The notes under the pieces are model-generated. The model was not told the DNA's origin, made no database searches, and saw nothing but the letters and a program-made list of their open reading frames with translations. Made by a program: the position numbers and the translations under genes. Shown one piece after another: positions 8,884-17,057 of a DNA stretch of 64,000 nucleotides. The DNA lies in NCBI RefSeq assembly GCF_004117935.1, contig NZ_SDOY01000040.1, positions 61,525 through 125,524 on the forward strand, in the 5' to 3' direction. This DNA comes from Streptomyces roseicoloratus. Lineage in GTDB: Bacteria > Actinomycetota > Actinomycetes > Streptomycetales > Streptomycetaceae. Position 1 is the stretch's first letter. Each line of letters starts with the position of its first letter.

Positions 8884-9552
8884 TCAGGCGGTGCGGCCGC
8901 GGCGCGCCAGCAGGCGGACGATGCCGTCGCCGATGAGCTGGACGACCGTCACGATCGCGACCAGGACGACGACGGTGACGAGCATGAAGGTCGTGTCGAA
9001 GCGCTGGTAGCCGTAGGTGATGGCCTTGGAGCCGAGGCCTTCGCCGCCGACCGCGCCGGCCATGGCGGAGTAGCCGATGAGCACGATGACGGTGGTGGTG
9101 ACGGCGGAGACCAGCGAGGGCAGGGCCTGCGGGAGCAGCACCTTGCGGACGATGGTGGGGATGCCGCCGCCCATGGCCTGGACGGCCTCGACGAGCCCGT
9201 GGTCGACCTCGCGGATCGCGGTCTCGACGAGCCGGGCGAAGAACGGGATGGCGCCGATGGCGAGCGGCACGATCATGGCGGTCGGGCCGATGAAGGTGCC
9301 GACGACGAAGGTGGTGAAGGGGATGAGGGCGATCAGCAGGATGATGAAGGGCAGCGAGCGGCCCACGTTCACGATCGCGCCGACGATCTTGTTCACCGGC
9401 CGGTTCTGCAGCAGTCCGCCCTTGTCGGTGAGGACGAGGAGGATGCCGAGCGGGAGGCCGCCGAGGACGGTGACGACGGTGGCCCACAGGACCATGTAGA
9501 GGGTGTCGACGGTGCCCTGCTCGAGCAGGGGCTGCATCTCGGACCAGGTCAC
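8884..9552 (-). CDS. metI: Methionine ABC transporter permease MetI
   Basis: 222 aa integral membrane protein with five or so predicted hydrophobic helices. The EAA loop (EAVQAMGGGIPTIVRKVLLPQALPS, about 130-155) contacts the ATPase. N-terminus MTWSEMQPLLEQGTVDTLYMV matches MetI proteins. Its ATG overlaps the metN stop by four bases, implying translational coupling. It forms the membrane channel for methionine uptake with MetN. Confidence 0.95.
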   Translation of the reverse strand: MTWSEMQPLLEQGTVDTLYMVLWATVVTVLGGLPLGILLVLTDKGGLLQNRPVNKIVGAIVNVGRSLPFIILLIALIPFTTFVVGTFIGPTAMIVPLAIGAIPFFARLVETAIREVDHGLVEAVQAMGGGIPTIVRKVLLPQALPSLVSAVTTTVIVLIGYSAMAGAVGGEGLGSKAITYGYQRFDTTFMLVTVVVLVAIVTVVQLIGDGIVRLLARRGRTA

Positions 9553-10607
9553 TTGGCACCTTCCTTCACCAGCGCGGGCGCCTGGGCGGGCACGGGCCGG
9601 TCCTGCTGTTCGACGACCTCGACCTGGAGGCCCTGCTCGCGCAGGAAGCCGACCGGGACGACGTTCTCCTCGTAGCTGCCGGGGAGTTCGATGCGCATGC
9701 GGCCGATCTGGCGTCCGCCGACGGTGTCCATGGCGGCGCCGAGGATCGAGATGTCGATGTTGTACGTACGGGAGAGCTGGGAGATCACCGGCTGGGCGGT
9801 GGTCTCGCCGTGGAAGGTGACGTCCACGACCGTGCGGCCGGGCGCGGTGGCGGCGCCGCTGACCGGGAAGAGTTCGGCGGCGAGCTGGGAACCGGGGGTG
9901 GCGAGCAGTTCGCCGACGGTGCCGGACTCGACGACGCGGCCCCGCTGCATGAGGGCGGCGGAGTCGCAGACGGTCTTGACGACGTCCATCTCGTGGGTGA
10001 TGAGCAGGACGGTCAGGCCGAGCTGCTGGTTGAGGTCGCGCAGCAGCTGGAGGATGGAGCGGGTGGTCTCCGGGTCGAGGGCGCTGGTGGCCTCGTCGGA
10101 GAGCAGGACCTTGGGCTTGCCGGCGAGGGCGCGGGCGATGCCGACGCGCTGCTTCTGGCCGCCGGAGAGCTGGCCGGGGTAGGCCCTGGCCTTGTCGGCG
10201 AGGCCGACGAGGTCGAGGAGTTCGAGGGCGCGGCGGGAGCGTTCGGCGCCGGAGACGCCGAGGATCTCCAGGGGCAGTTCGATGTTGTCCTTGACGGTGC
10301 GCGAGGACAGCAGGTTGAAGTGCTGGAAGACCATGCCGATGCTGCTGCGGGCGTGGCGCAGGTCCTTGCCGGCGCGGCGGCCCTTTCCGGCGAGTGCGGT
10401 GAGGTCGACGCCGTCGACGGTCACGGTGCCGGAGGTGGGGCGCTCCAGGAGGTTGACGCAGCGGATGAGCGAGGACTTGCCGGCTCCGCTCTGTCCGATC
10501 ACGCCGAAGACCTCGCCTTCGCGAACGTGGAGGTCGACGCCGTCCAGAGCGGTGACCTGGCGGCCTCGCGACTCGTAGACCTTGGTCAGGCCCGAAGTGG
10601 TGATCAC
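9549..10607 (-). CDS. metN: Methionine ABC transporter ATP-binding protein MetN
   Basis: 352 aa from the GTG at 10607 (VITTSGLTKVYESRG), the start most consistent with MetN proteins; in-frame ATG at 10640 and GTG at 10655 upstream are alternatives. Walker A is GQSGAGKSS, the ABC signature is LSGGQKQRVGIARALA and Walker B is VLLSDEATSALDP. The last 90 residues are the C-terminal NIL/ACT-like domain (TYNIDISILGAAMDTVGGRQIG), which in MetN homologues binds methionine and inhibits transport. It is first in metN-metI-metQ. The upstream region carries a Cys-rich leader ORF and palindromes likely to be regulatory. Confidence 0.93.
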   Translation of the reverse strand: MITTSGLTKVYESRGRQVTALDGVDLHVREGEVFGVIGQSGAGKSSLIRCVNLLERPTSGTVTVDGVDLTALAGKGRRAGKDLRHARSSIGMVFQHFNLLSSRTVKDNIELPLEILGVSGAERSRRALELLDLVGLADKARAYPGQLSGGQKQRVGIARALAGKPKVLLSDEATSALDPETTRSILQLLRDLNQQLGLTVLLITHEMDVVKTVCDSAALMQRGRVVESGTVGELLATPGSQLAAELFPVSGAATAPGRTVVDVTFHGETTAQPVISQLSRTYNIDISILGAAMDTVGGRQIGRMRIELPGSYEENVVPVGFLREQGLQVEVVEQQDRPVPAQAPALVKEGAK

Positions 10608-10815
10608 AGGGTTTCCGTCACTGTCGAGTGCGCGGCGCATGGGTCCGCCGTGCACGAAATTCGTCTTTCGGACAGTCAGGCGCAGGGCGGCTGGTCACGG
10701 CGGTGGGCCGGGAGGCAGCGCGTGCGCGGGGCGTGCTCGCTCCGGCGCCGGAAAGGCGGCGGAACGGCTCGTCCGTCGGGTCTCGCTTCGGGGCGCGAGG
10801 CTCTGGCGGGGGCCC

Positions 10816-10902
10816 TCAGTTGGCGCACATTCGACACGTACAACGAGCACCGGGCGTCTGGTTCGCCTCGGTCGCAAGGGTGCGGCTGCTCGTCGTGGTC
10901 AT
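10816..10902 (-). CDS. Cys-rich leader peptide upstream of metNIQ
   Basis: 28 codons, ATG complementary to 10900-10902 and TGA complementary to 10816-10818, about 210 bp upstream of metN. The peptide begins MTTTSSRTLATEAN and ends GARCTCRMCAN, placing three Cys codons and one Met codon among the last eight sense codons. No ribosome binding site precedes it, but a weak -10-like TTTACT lies 8 nt upstream of the ATG, so a leaderless mRNA is possible. Cys-rich uORFs are known attenuators of sulfur genes in mycobacteria, and putative leader peptides are common ahead of Streptomyces sulfur genes. Translation and function here are inferred. Confidence 0.6.
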   Translation of the reverse strand: MTTTSSRTLATEANQTPGARCTCRMCAN

Positions 10903-10916
10903 GGCTGCAAGTAAAG

Positions 10917-10959
10917 CATGTACATGTGCGAACGAAAGGCGGGCGTCCGAATAGCGGAC
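10917..10959. promoter_or_regulatory. Palindromes in the divergent metNIQ promoter region
   Basis: Two inverted repeats sit just upstream of the leader peptide: CATGTACATG (10917-10926), and GTCCG/CGGAC arms with a 5-bp spacer (10945-10959). They are placed where an operator for metNIQ would be expected. The rest of 10960-11182, up to the rightward membrane gene, is extremely GC-rich with no gene-like frame. Binding protein unknown. Confidence 0.4.
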
Positions 10960-11182
10960 ATCGATGAGACGCCATGCGGACGCTCCGGGAGGGCGCACGA
11001 CGTCCCGGGGGCGGGCCCGCCGCGGGCGCGGGGCCCGGGAAGGAGCCGTCCGGGAGCGGGGCGGGCCGGGACGCGGCGGGGCGCGCCACGGCGGCCGGTT
11101 GTGGCCAACGCCACGGTGTGCCGGTGCCCGGGGCGGGGGCCCGCGCGCATCGGGCCATTCGGCCCGTAATACCCTCGGGCGC

Positions 11183-11545
11183 ATGCTTGACGCCCTGACG
11201 GTCGCGGTCTCGGTGGCCGCGCTCGCCCTCGCCGCCTGGTGCGGCTTCGCCGCCTACCGGAACCAGTCCACCAAGGACTGGCACTTCATCGGCATGGCCG
11301 TGGTGACCTTCCTCGCGCTCGTGCAGCTGGTGGTCGGCATCGTGCAGCTGGTCCGCGGCGAGAAGGCCGAGGAGGGCGGCACGATCTTCGTCGCCTATCT
11401 GCTGGGCGCGCTGTGCGCGGTGCCCGCGGCCGGGCTGCTGTCGCTGACCGAGCGCAGCAAGTGGGGCTCGGCGACCGTGGCGGCCGGCGCCGTGGTGCTC
11501 GCGGTGCTCGAAGTGCGTCTCTACGACATCTGGACGGTGGGCTGA
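11183..11545 (+). CDS. Small four-helix membrane protein, hypothetical
   Basis: 120 aa from the ATG at 11183. Four hydrophobic stretches are apparent: MLDALTVAVSVAALALAAWCG, the FIGMAVVTFLALVQLVVGIV segment, the VAYLLGALCAVPAAGLLSL segment and a last one near ATVAAGAVVLAVLEVRLY. A conserved-looking WHFIG and LTERSKWGS connect them. I recognise it only as a conserved Streptomyces membrane protein. It is 2 bp upstream of a second membrane protein gene, so the pair probably forms a two-gene operon. Confidence 0.75.
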   Translation: MLDALTVAVSVAALALAAWCGFAAYRNQSTKDWHFIGMAVVTFLALVQLVVGIVQLVRGEKAEEGGTIFVAYLLGALCAVPAAGLLSLTERSKWGSATVAAGAVVLAVLEVRLYDIWTVG

Positions 11546-11547
11546 CG

Positions 11548-12027
11548 ATGACCGCGACCGAGAGCGGCACCGCGAGCGGAAGCGGCACCGGAACGGGGAC
11601 CGGCGGTCCCGGGTCCGGGTCGGGCGGCTCCCGGGCCGGGCGTCTGGTGAAGGGGCCGGGCCTGCTCGTGGTCTGGCTGTACGGCGTGATGTCGGTGGGC
11701 GCGGTCTCCCGGTCGATCTTCCAGATCGCGACCGAGTTCGACCGGGCACCGCTGGCGTACGCCCTGTCGGCCGTGGCGGCCGTGGTGTACGCGTTCATCA
11801 CCTACACGCTCGTCCGCGGCGGGGAGACGGCCCGCAAGGCGGCGCTGGTGTGCTGCGCCGCCGAGCTCGTCGGCGTGCTGACCGTGGGCACGTGGACGCT
11901 GGTCGAGCCCTCGGCGTTCCCGGACGCGACGGTCTGGTCCGACTACGGCTACGGCTACGTCTTCATCCCGGTGCTGCTGCCCCTGACCGGCATCTGGTGG
12001 CTGCGCCGCTCCCGCACGGCCGCCTGA
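11548..12027 (+). CDS. Small membrane protein with Gly/Ser/Thr-rich N-terminus, hypothetical
   Basis: 159 aa from the ATG at 11548, 2 bp after the preceding stop. Residues 1-30 are Gly/Ser/Thr repeats. Four hydrophobic segments follow (GLLVVWLYGVMSVGAV, LAYALSAVAAVVYAFITYTLV, AALVCCAAELVGVLTVGTW, YVFIPVLLPLTGIWWLR). The C-terminus is Arg-rich, suggesting it faces the cytoplasm. A WSDYGYGYVFIP motif sits before the last helix. Function unknown; likely co-expressed with the preceding membrane protein. Confidence 0.75.
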   Translation: MTATESGTASGSGTGTGTGGPGSGSGGSRAGRLVKGPGLLVVWLYGVMSVGAVSRSIFQIATEFDRAPLAYALSAVAAVVYAFITYTLVRGGETARKAALVCCAAELVGVLTVGTWTLVEPSAFPDATVWSDYGYGYVFIPVLLPLTGIWWLRRSRTAA

Positions 12028-12094
12028 GGCGGGCCGGCCGGCGGAAGCGGGCGGGTGGCGGGCACCAGGAGGTCCAGGGGGTGTCCGGCCATCC

Positions 12095-12580
12095 CTAGGC
12101 GGCCTTCTCCAGGGTGACCAGCGTGAGCTGCGGGCCGATCTCGCGGGTCGCGACCTGCGCGTAGCCCTTGCTGCGGTAGAGGCGCAGGTTGCCCTCGCTG
12201 CGGTGGCCGGTGAAGAGCTGGAAGCGCTTGGCGGCCGGGGCGGGCTCGGCGGCGTAGTGGCTCTCGATGGCGTCGAGGAGCCGGCCGCCGATGCCGTGGC
12301 GCTGCATGCGCGGGTGGACGATGAGCTTGGCGATCCGCACCGTGCCGTCCTCGTCGAGCCGGCCGCGGACGGAGGCCACGATCTCGTCGCCGAGGCGGGC
12401 GACGAAGGCCCGGCCCTCGGTGAGCTCGGCGCGCAGGGCGTCCAGCGACTGGGTCAGCGGCTCGATCGACCAGTCCTGGTAGATCTCCGCCTCGCGCTGG
12501 TAGCAGAGGTACTGCAGCTTCAGGATGCTCTCCGCGTCCTGTGTCGCGTCCGCCGCTGAGATGGTCACGCTCATGCCCAT
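12095..12580 (-). CDS. GNAT-family N-acetyltransferase
   Basis: 161 aa. ATG at 12580 has GGGAGG 8 nt upstream; a second ATG two codons later is less well placed. The acetyl-CoA binding region reads IAKLIVHPRMQRHGIGGRLL (about 85-104), with the Q/RxxGxG/A signature, then FTGHRSEGNLRLYRSKGYAQVA, the final alpha-beta unit of GNATs. N-terminal helix has LKLQYLCYQREAEIYQDWSI. Substrate not predictable. It is 37 bp downstream of the sigma-factor gene on the same strand, with a hairpin in between. Confidence 0.85.
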   Translation of the reverse strand: MGMSVTISAADATQDAESILKLQYLCYQREAEIYQDWSIEPLTQSLDALRAELTEGRAFVARLGDEIVASVRGRLDEDGTVRIAKLIVHPRMQRHGIGGRLLDAIESHYAAEPAPAAKRFQLFTGHRSEGNLRLYRSKGYAQVATREIGPQLTLVTLEKAA

Positions 12581-12617
12581 GTGCGCATGCCTCCCGCTCG
12601 TCTGGTCCGCCGTGGGT

Positions 12618-13139
12618 CTACGGCACCTTTCCCCGCGCGCCCGCGCGGGGAACCTCCGCAGCCAGCATTCTGCGCAGGCATCCCAGGCATCGGGAACGCA
12701 TCGGTCCCAGACTCCCCTGTGAGATACCCAACGCCCCTGCGATTTCCTGGTAGGTGGGGTCGTCGGGATGGAGCATCGCGGCGAGCAGCCGCGGGCAGTG
12801 GCCGGGGGTGCGGCGGACGGCGGCGCGCAGGGCGCGGCGGCGTTCGGCGACGAGGGCGTGGCCCTCGGGCGAGCGCCCGGACTCGTGGGCCGGTTCGGCG
12901 TGGAACGGCCGTTCGCGCAGGCGGGCCCGGCGGGCGCGGCGGGCCTCGGTGCGGACGGCGCGGCGCAGCCATTCGGCGGGGCGCTCGGGGGCGCCCTCCT
13001 CCTGGAGGCGCTCGAGCAGCCGCAGCCAGACGGCCTGTTCGAGGTCTCCGGCTTCGACGCCGGCGGCCGGCGCCTCGGCCCGGGACTCGGCGGCGAGCAG
13101 CGGCCTGAGGGTGGCGAGCAGGGTTTCGCGGGAGGTCAT
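12618..13139 (-). CDS. ECF-like sigma-70 family RNA polymerase sigma factor
   Basis: 173 aa from the ATG at 13139 (MTSRETLLATLRPLL); a GTG three codons upstream is also possible. Region 2-like sequence (DLEQAVWLRLLERL ... WLRRAVRTEARR) is followed by a region 4 helix-turn-helix (HPDDPTYQEIAGALGISQGSLGPMRSRCLGCLRRML). The GSLGPMRSRCL segment is the recognition helix common in actinobacterial ECF sigma factors. It ends in a Arg/Gly tail. No anti-sigma factor gene is next to it, so its control is not evident. Start codon context is weak. Confidence 0.8.
   Translation of the reverse strand: MTSRETLLATLRPLLAAESRAEAPAAGVEAGDLEQAVWLRLLERLQEEGAPERPAEWLRRAVRTEARRARRARLRERPFHAEPAHESGRSPEGHALVAERRRALRAAVRRTPGHCPRLLAAMLHPDDPTYQEIAGALGISQGSLGPMRSRCLGCLRRMLAAEVPRAGARGKVP
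12629..12652 (-). terminator. Hairpin overlapping the 3' end of the sigma-factor gene
   Basis: Perfect 10-bp arms TTCCCCGCGC with a 4-nt loop, within the last codons of the sigma-factor gene. The stem would form just before the stop and could terminate transcription ahead of the downstream acetyltransferase. Confidence 0.5.
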
Positions 13140-13191
13140 GCCCGGCACGATGCGGGGCGGGCATGACCCGGTTGCGGACCCGGCCGCAAAC

Positions 13192-13213
13192 CACCCGGTC
13201 GGGGTACCGGGTG
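13192..13213 (-). terminator. Hairpin downstream of the glycerophosphodiesterase gene
   Basis: Arms CACCCGGT and ACCGGGTG with a 6-nt loop, about 40 bp beyond the stop of the leftward phosphodiesterase gene and before the sigma-factor gene. Confidence 0.5.
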
Positions 13214-13253
13214 CGGTCGGCGGGCACGGGCCGGCCGCCCCGGCGTCCCGGCG

Positions 13254-14453
13254 TCAGCGCGCGCGGTGGTCCGCCGCCGCCAGCAGCGCGGTGTCGGCGT
13301 TGTCGGAGAAGATGCCGTCGATACCGGTCGCGAAGAACCGCCGGAGGGCGCCGAAGGCGTCGCCGTACGCGTTCGGGTCGGTGCCCCGCCGGTACTCGGC
13401 CGGCAGGAAGGCGTTCTCGTTGCGCTGGGTGTACGGGTGGAGGATCAGGCCCTCGGCGTGCGCGTCGCGCACCAGGGTGGTCTCGGTGCCGAGCCGCCCG
13501 TCCGCGTCGCGGGGCAGGATCAGGTCGAGGGTGGGGCCGATGCCCTGCGCGTACGAGGCGATCCAGCGCAGGCCCTCGGGCGTCACGAGGTCGGCGACGG
13601 TGCGCGGGTCGCCGGCCTCGACGAAGTCCCAGGGGCGGGTGCCGGCGCCCGAGAGCAGGACCACCCGCGGGCAGTCGACGAGCTTCGCCAGGCGCTGGAT
13701 GCTGCTGGGCTCGAAGGACTGGAGGAAGACCGGGGAGTTCGCGCGGTGGCGGCCGTGGCGGCGCAGCAACCGGGCGAGCCGCGCCTCGATGCCGAGGCCG
13801 AGGGCGCGGAAGTAGCTGGGGTGCTTGGTCTCGACGTGCAGCCACACCTCGCGGCCCCGGCGGCGGCCTTCCTCCTCCGCCCAGCGCAGCACCTCCTCGA
13901 AGGTGGGGACCGTCCAGCGGCCGTCGTAGAGCGTGTTCTCCTGGCGGGTGGCCGGAATGCGCTCCTTGGCGCGGAGGGTCTTCAGCTCGGCGAGCGTGAA
14001 GTCCTCGGTGAACCAGCCGGTGAGGGCGGTGCCGTCGACGGTCTTGGTGGTGCGGCGGGAGGCGAACTCGGGGTGGTCGGCCACGTCGGTGGTGCCGGTG
14101 ATGTCGTTCTCGTGGCGGCAGACCAGGTGGCCGTCCCGGGTGGGCACGAGGTCCTGCTCGACGACGTGGGCGCCCAGGTCGAGCGCGAGCCGGTAGGAGC
14201 CGAGGGTGTGCTCGGGGCGGTAGCCGCTGGCGCCGCGGTGGGCGATGACGGTGGGGACGGGCAGCGAGCGGTAGCCGCGCCCGCGGACGGTGCCCCGCGC
14301 GCCCGGCTCGGCGCCGGTGCCGGCGGCGGACGGAGCGGGCGGAGCCGCCTGCGCGGTGCCTGCGGCGAGGGCGGCCGAGCCGCCGAGGACGGCGGCTCCG
14401 GCGGCTCCGAGGACGGCTCGTCGGGCCGGGGTCCGGCGCTCGGGCTGGGTCAT
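13254..14453 (-). CDS. Exported glycerophosphodiester phosphodiesterase (GDPD family)
   Basis: 399 aa. It begins with a twin-arginine type signal (RRTPARRAVLGAAGAAVLGG, cleavage expected after AQA near residue 36). The catalytic GDPD domain starts TVIAHRGASGYRPEHTLGSY, with the conserved His-Arg and Glu, followed by VVEQDLVPTRDGHLVCRHE, the metal ligand and second catalytic His. C-terminal ILHPYTQRNENAF and GIDGIFSDNAD are typical of bacterial GlpQ-like enzymes. It should hydrolyse glycerophosphodiesters outside the cell to glycerol-3-phosphate and an alcohol, possibly for phosphate scavenging. ATG at 14453 is preceded by AAGGAG. Divergent from the acyltransferase gene across about 270 bp. 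Confidence 0.92.
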   Translation of the reverse strand: MTQPERRTPARRAVLGAAGAAVLGGSAALAAGTAQAAPPAPSAAGTGAEPGARGTVRGRGYRSLPVPTVIAHRGASGYRPEHTLGSYRLALDLGAHVVEQDLVPTRDGHLVCRHENDITGTTDVADHPEFASRRTTKTVDGTALTGWFTEDFTLAELKTLRAKERIPATRQENTLYDGRWTVPTFEEVLRWAEEEGRRRGREVWLHVETKHPSYFRALGLGIEARLARLLRRHGRHRANSPVFLQSFEPSSIQRLAKLVDCPRVVLLSGAGTRPWDFVEAGDPRTVADLVTPEGLRWIASYAQGIGPTLDLILPRDADGRLGTETTLVRDAHAEGLILHPYTQRNENAFLPAEYRRGTDPNAYGDAFGALRRFFATGIDGIFSDNADTALLAAADHRAR

Positions 14454-14723
14454 GGGCACTCCTTCGGTGGTGGGTCCCGTGCGATGTCCGCGTGAGGTCC
14501 CTGTGATGTCCCGCACCTGTCAACTGCGCTCCCGACGCTAGGCAACGAAGCCCTACGGGCGCCCTCCGAACGGCTGACCTGTGCGGAACATGGCGGAAAC
14601 ACACGTCAACACGGCGTATCCACTCCGTGAACCCGATGTGCGACGCGCGGTGACCCGCGAGTATCGTCGCGAACTGCACTCGCCGGCTCCGCACGAGCCG
14701 CCCGCACGACACCGGAGGAACCG

Positions 14724-15398
14724 TTGTCCCGTCTCGCGATCATGAAGGCCGCCCTCGGTCCGGTCCTGCGCCTCATGTTCCGCCCACGCGTCGAGGGCGC
14801 CGAGAACATCCCCGGCACCGGACCGGTGATCCTCGCGGGCAACCACCTGACCTTCATCGACTCGATGATCATGCCGATCTGCCTGGACCGCCAGGTGTTC
14901 TTCATCGGCAAGGACGAGTACGTGAAGGGCAAGGGCGTCAAGGGGCGGCTGATGGCCTGGTTCTTCACCAGCGTCGGCATGATCCCGGTGGACCGTGACG
15001 GCGGCCGCGGCGGTGTGGCCGCGCTGATGACGGGTCGCCGGGTCCTGGAGGAGGGCAAGATCTTCTCCATCTACCCGGAGGGCACCCGCTCCCCCGACGG
15101 CCGCCTCTACCGGGGCCGCACCGGCATCGCCCGGCTCACCCTGATGACGGGCGCGCCGGTGGTGCCGTTCGCGATGATCGGGACCGACAAGATCCAGCCG
15201 GGCGGCGCGGGCATCCCGCGCCCGGGCCGGGTGACGGTCCGCTTCGGCGAGCCGATGGAGTTCTCCCGCTACGACGGCATGGACCGCGACCGGTACGTGC
15301 TGCGGGCGGTGACGGACTCGGTGATGGCCGAGGTCATGCGGCTCTCGGGGCAGGAGTACGTGGACATGTACGCCACCAAGGCGAAGGAAGCCGCGTAG
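14724..15398 (+). CDS. 1-acyl-sn-glycerol-3-phosphate acyltransferase (PlsC-like)
   Basis: 224 aa, TTG start at 14724 with GGAGGAA 4 nt upstream. The PlsC motifs are clear: NHLTFID (HX4D), FFIGKDEYVKG, IPVDRDGG and IYPEGTRSPDGRL, then GAPVVPFAMIG. The family transfers an acyl chain to lysophosphatidic acid to make phosphatidic acid at the inner face of the membrane. Many Streptomyces carry several paralogues, so this need not be the essential enzyme. The 270-bp intergenic region upstream (14454-14723) is shared with the divergent phosphodiesterase gene and holds no other gene. Its 3' end meets a strong terminator. Confidence 0.9.
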   Translation: MSRLAIMKAALGPVLRLMFRPRVEGAENIPGTGPVILAGNHLTFIDSMIMPICLDRQVFFIGKDEYVKGKGVKGRLMAWFFTSVGMIPVDRDGGRGGVAALMTGRRVLEEGKIFSIYPEGTRSPDGRLYRGRTGIARLTLMTGAPVVPFAMIGTDKIQPGGAGIPRPGRVTVRFGEPMEFSRYDGMDRDRYVLRAVTDSVMAEVMRLSGQEYVDMYATKAKEAA

Positions 15399-15418
15399 GG
15401 ACCGTCGTACGGACGGAC

Positions 15419-15456
15419 GAGGAGGGCGCCCCCGGGGTTCCGGGGGCGCCCTCCTC
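15419..15456. terminator. Bidirectional terminator between convergent genes
   Basis: Perfect 17-bp arms (GAGGAGGGCGCCCCCGG and complement) around loop GGTT, centred between the converging acyltransferase and MFS genes. It can serve both strands. Confidence 0.85.
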
Positions 15457-15497
15457 CGTGCCGGGGCGCGGGTGCCCGGGGGTCGGCCGGCCGCGGG

Positions 15498-17057
15498 TCA
15501 TTGCTCGACGGGGCCGTCCGCCAGCTTCTGGCCCTTCAGCAGGAACCAGGCCGCGACCGCGGTGGCGAGGAGCACCGCCGCGCCGACGCCGGCCGCGATG
15601 CGCAGGCCGTCGACGAAGGCGTCCTGGGCGGCCGAGACCAGCGCGCCGGCCTGGGCCGGGTCGAGGCCCGCGGAGGCCTCGACGGCGCCGCCGAGCGAGT
15701 CGTGGGCCGCGGCGGCGGTGTCCGCCGGGATGCCGGCCGGGGTGGTGAAGCCCCGGTAGACGCCGGTCACGATGGAACCGAGGACCGCGATGCCGAGGGC
15801 CGCGCCCAGCTCGTACGCCGTCTCGGAGACGGCGGACGCGGCGCCGGCCTGCTCCTTGGGGACGCTGGAGAGGATCACGTCGGCGGTGACGGTGAACGCG
15901 AAGCCCGCGCCGACGCCGACGACGAGCAGGCTCGCGCCGAGCAGCGGGTAGCCGGTGGACTGTCCGATGGCGGTGAGTACCGCGAGGGCGAGACCGATGG
16001 CGGCGAGACCGGCGGTGACGACGGACCGCACGGAGAACCGGCGGGCGACGTTGCCCGCGACCAGACCGGCCGTCACCGCGCCGACCGCGGCGGGCAGTTC
16101 GGCGAGCCCGGCCTCGAGCGGCTGACGGCCCTGGACCAGCTGGAAGAACTGGGACAGGAAGAACACCAGGCCGGACAGGCCGAGGATGGTGAGCAGGTCG
16201 GCGAGGACGGCGCCGGAGAAGCCGCGGTGGCGGAACAGGCGCATGTCCAGGAGCGGGGCCGGCAGGGTCAGCTGCCGGCGGACGAACCAGGTCAGACCGC
16301 CGAGGCCGGCGAGCGCGGCGACGACCACGTCGAGGGTGGGGCCGTGCGAGGCGATCTCCTTGACCGCGTAGACGAGGCCGATCATGCCGACGAGCGAAAG
16401 GCCGACGCTGGGCAGGTCCCAGGGGCCGGGGTTCGGGTTCTTCGACTCGGGGATGAGCCGGGCGCCGACGAGGACCAGGACGGCCATGACGGGCAGGTTG
16501 ATGAGGAAGACCGAGCCCCACCAGAAGTGTTCGAGCAGGAATCCGCCGACGACCGGGCCCACGGCGGCACCGGCCGAGGCCATGGCGCCCCAGATGCCGA
16601 TGGCGAGGCTGCGCTCGCGCGGGTCGTGGAAGAGGTTGCGGATCAGGGCGAGGGTGGACGGCATGAGGGTGGCGCCGGCGACACCGAGCAGGGCGCGGGC
16701 CACGATCATCGTCTCGGCGCTGGTGGCGTAGGCGGTGAGCACGGAGACGGCGCCGAACGCGACGGCCCCGGTGAGCAGCAGCTTCTTGCGGCCGATGCGG
16801 TCGCCGAGGCTGCCCATGGACACGAGCAGACCGGCGATGACGAAGGAGTAGACGTCGCCGATCCAGAGCAGCTGGGTGCCGGACGGCTTCAGGTCCTCGG
16901 AGAGGAACGGGGTCGCCAGGCCGAGTACGGTGGCGTCGACCGCCACGAGCAGCACGGCCAGGACGAGCACGGCGAGGGCGAGCCACCGGCCGGGGCGGCG
17001 CACGCCCTCGGTATGGCTCTCGCGCGTCCGCGCACGGGTGAGGCTGTCGCTGGTCAC
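15498..17057 (-). CDS. MFS drug exporter, DHA2 (EmrB/QacA) family, 14 TM
   Basis: 519 aa. GTG start at 17057 overlaps the TetR stop (GTGA), with GGAGAA just upstream. First helix WLALAVLVLAVLLVAVDATVL contains the LxxxxVDxTVxxxAxP motif of 14-TM drug exporters (VDATVLGLATPFL). The motif A loop reads GSLGDRIGRKKLLLTG. Motif C-like residues occur in GPVVGGFLLEHFWWGSVFLINLP. About 14 hydrophobic segments run to VAAWFLLKG. Coupling to the TetR gene and a shared operator indicate a substrate-inducible efflux pump. Substrate unknown. Confidence 0.92.
   Translation of the reverse strand: MTSDSLTRARTRESHTEGVRRPGRWLALAVLVLAVLLVAVDATVLGLATPFLSEDLKPSGTQLLWIGDVYSFVIAGLLVSMGSLGDRIGRKKLLLTGAVAFGAVSVLTAYATSAETMIVARALLGVAGATLMPSTLALIRNLFHDPRERSLAIGIWGAMASAGAAVGPVVGGFLLEHFWWGSVFLINLPVMAVLVLVGARLIPESKNPNPGPWDLPSVGLSLVGMIGLVYAVKEIASHGPTLDVVVAALAGLGGLTWFVRRQLTLPAPLLDMRLFRHRGFSGAVLADLLTILGLSGLVFFLSQFFQLVQGRQPLEAGLAELPAAVGAVTAGLVAGNVARRFSVRSVVTAGLAAIGLALAVLTAIGQSTGYPLLGASLLVVGVGAGFAFTVTADVILSSVPKEQAGAASAVSETAYELGAALGIAVLGSIVTGVYRGFTTPAGIPADTAAAAHDSLGGAVEASAGLDPAQAGALVSAAQDAFVDGLRIAAGVGAAVLLATAVAAWFLLKGQKLADGPVEQ

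Noticed and set aside
10608..10815. SAM riboswitch before metN
   Set aside because: No recognisable SAM-I, SAM-II or SAM-IV core was found; the Cys-rich leader ORF is the better candidate for control.
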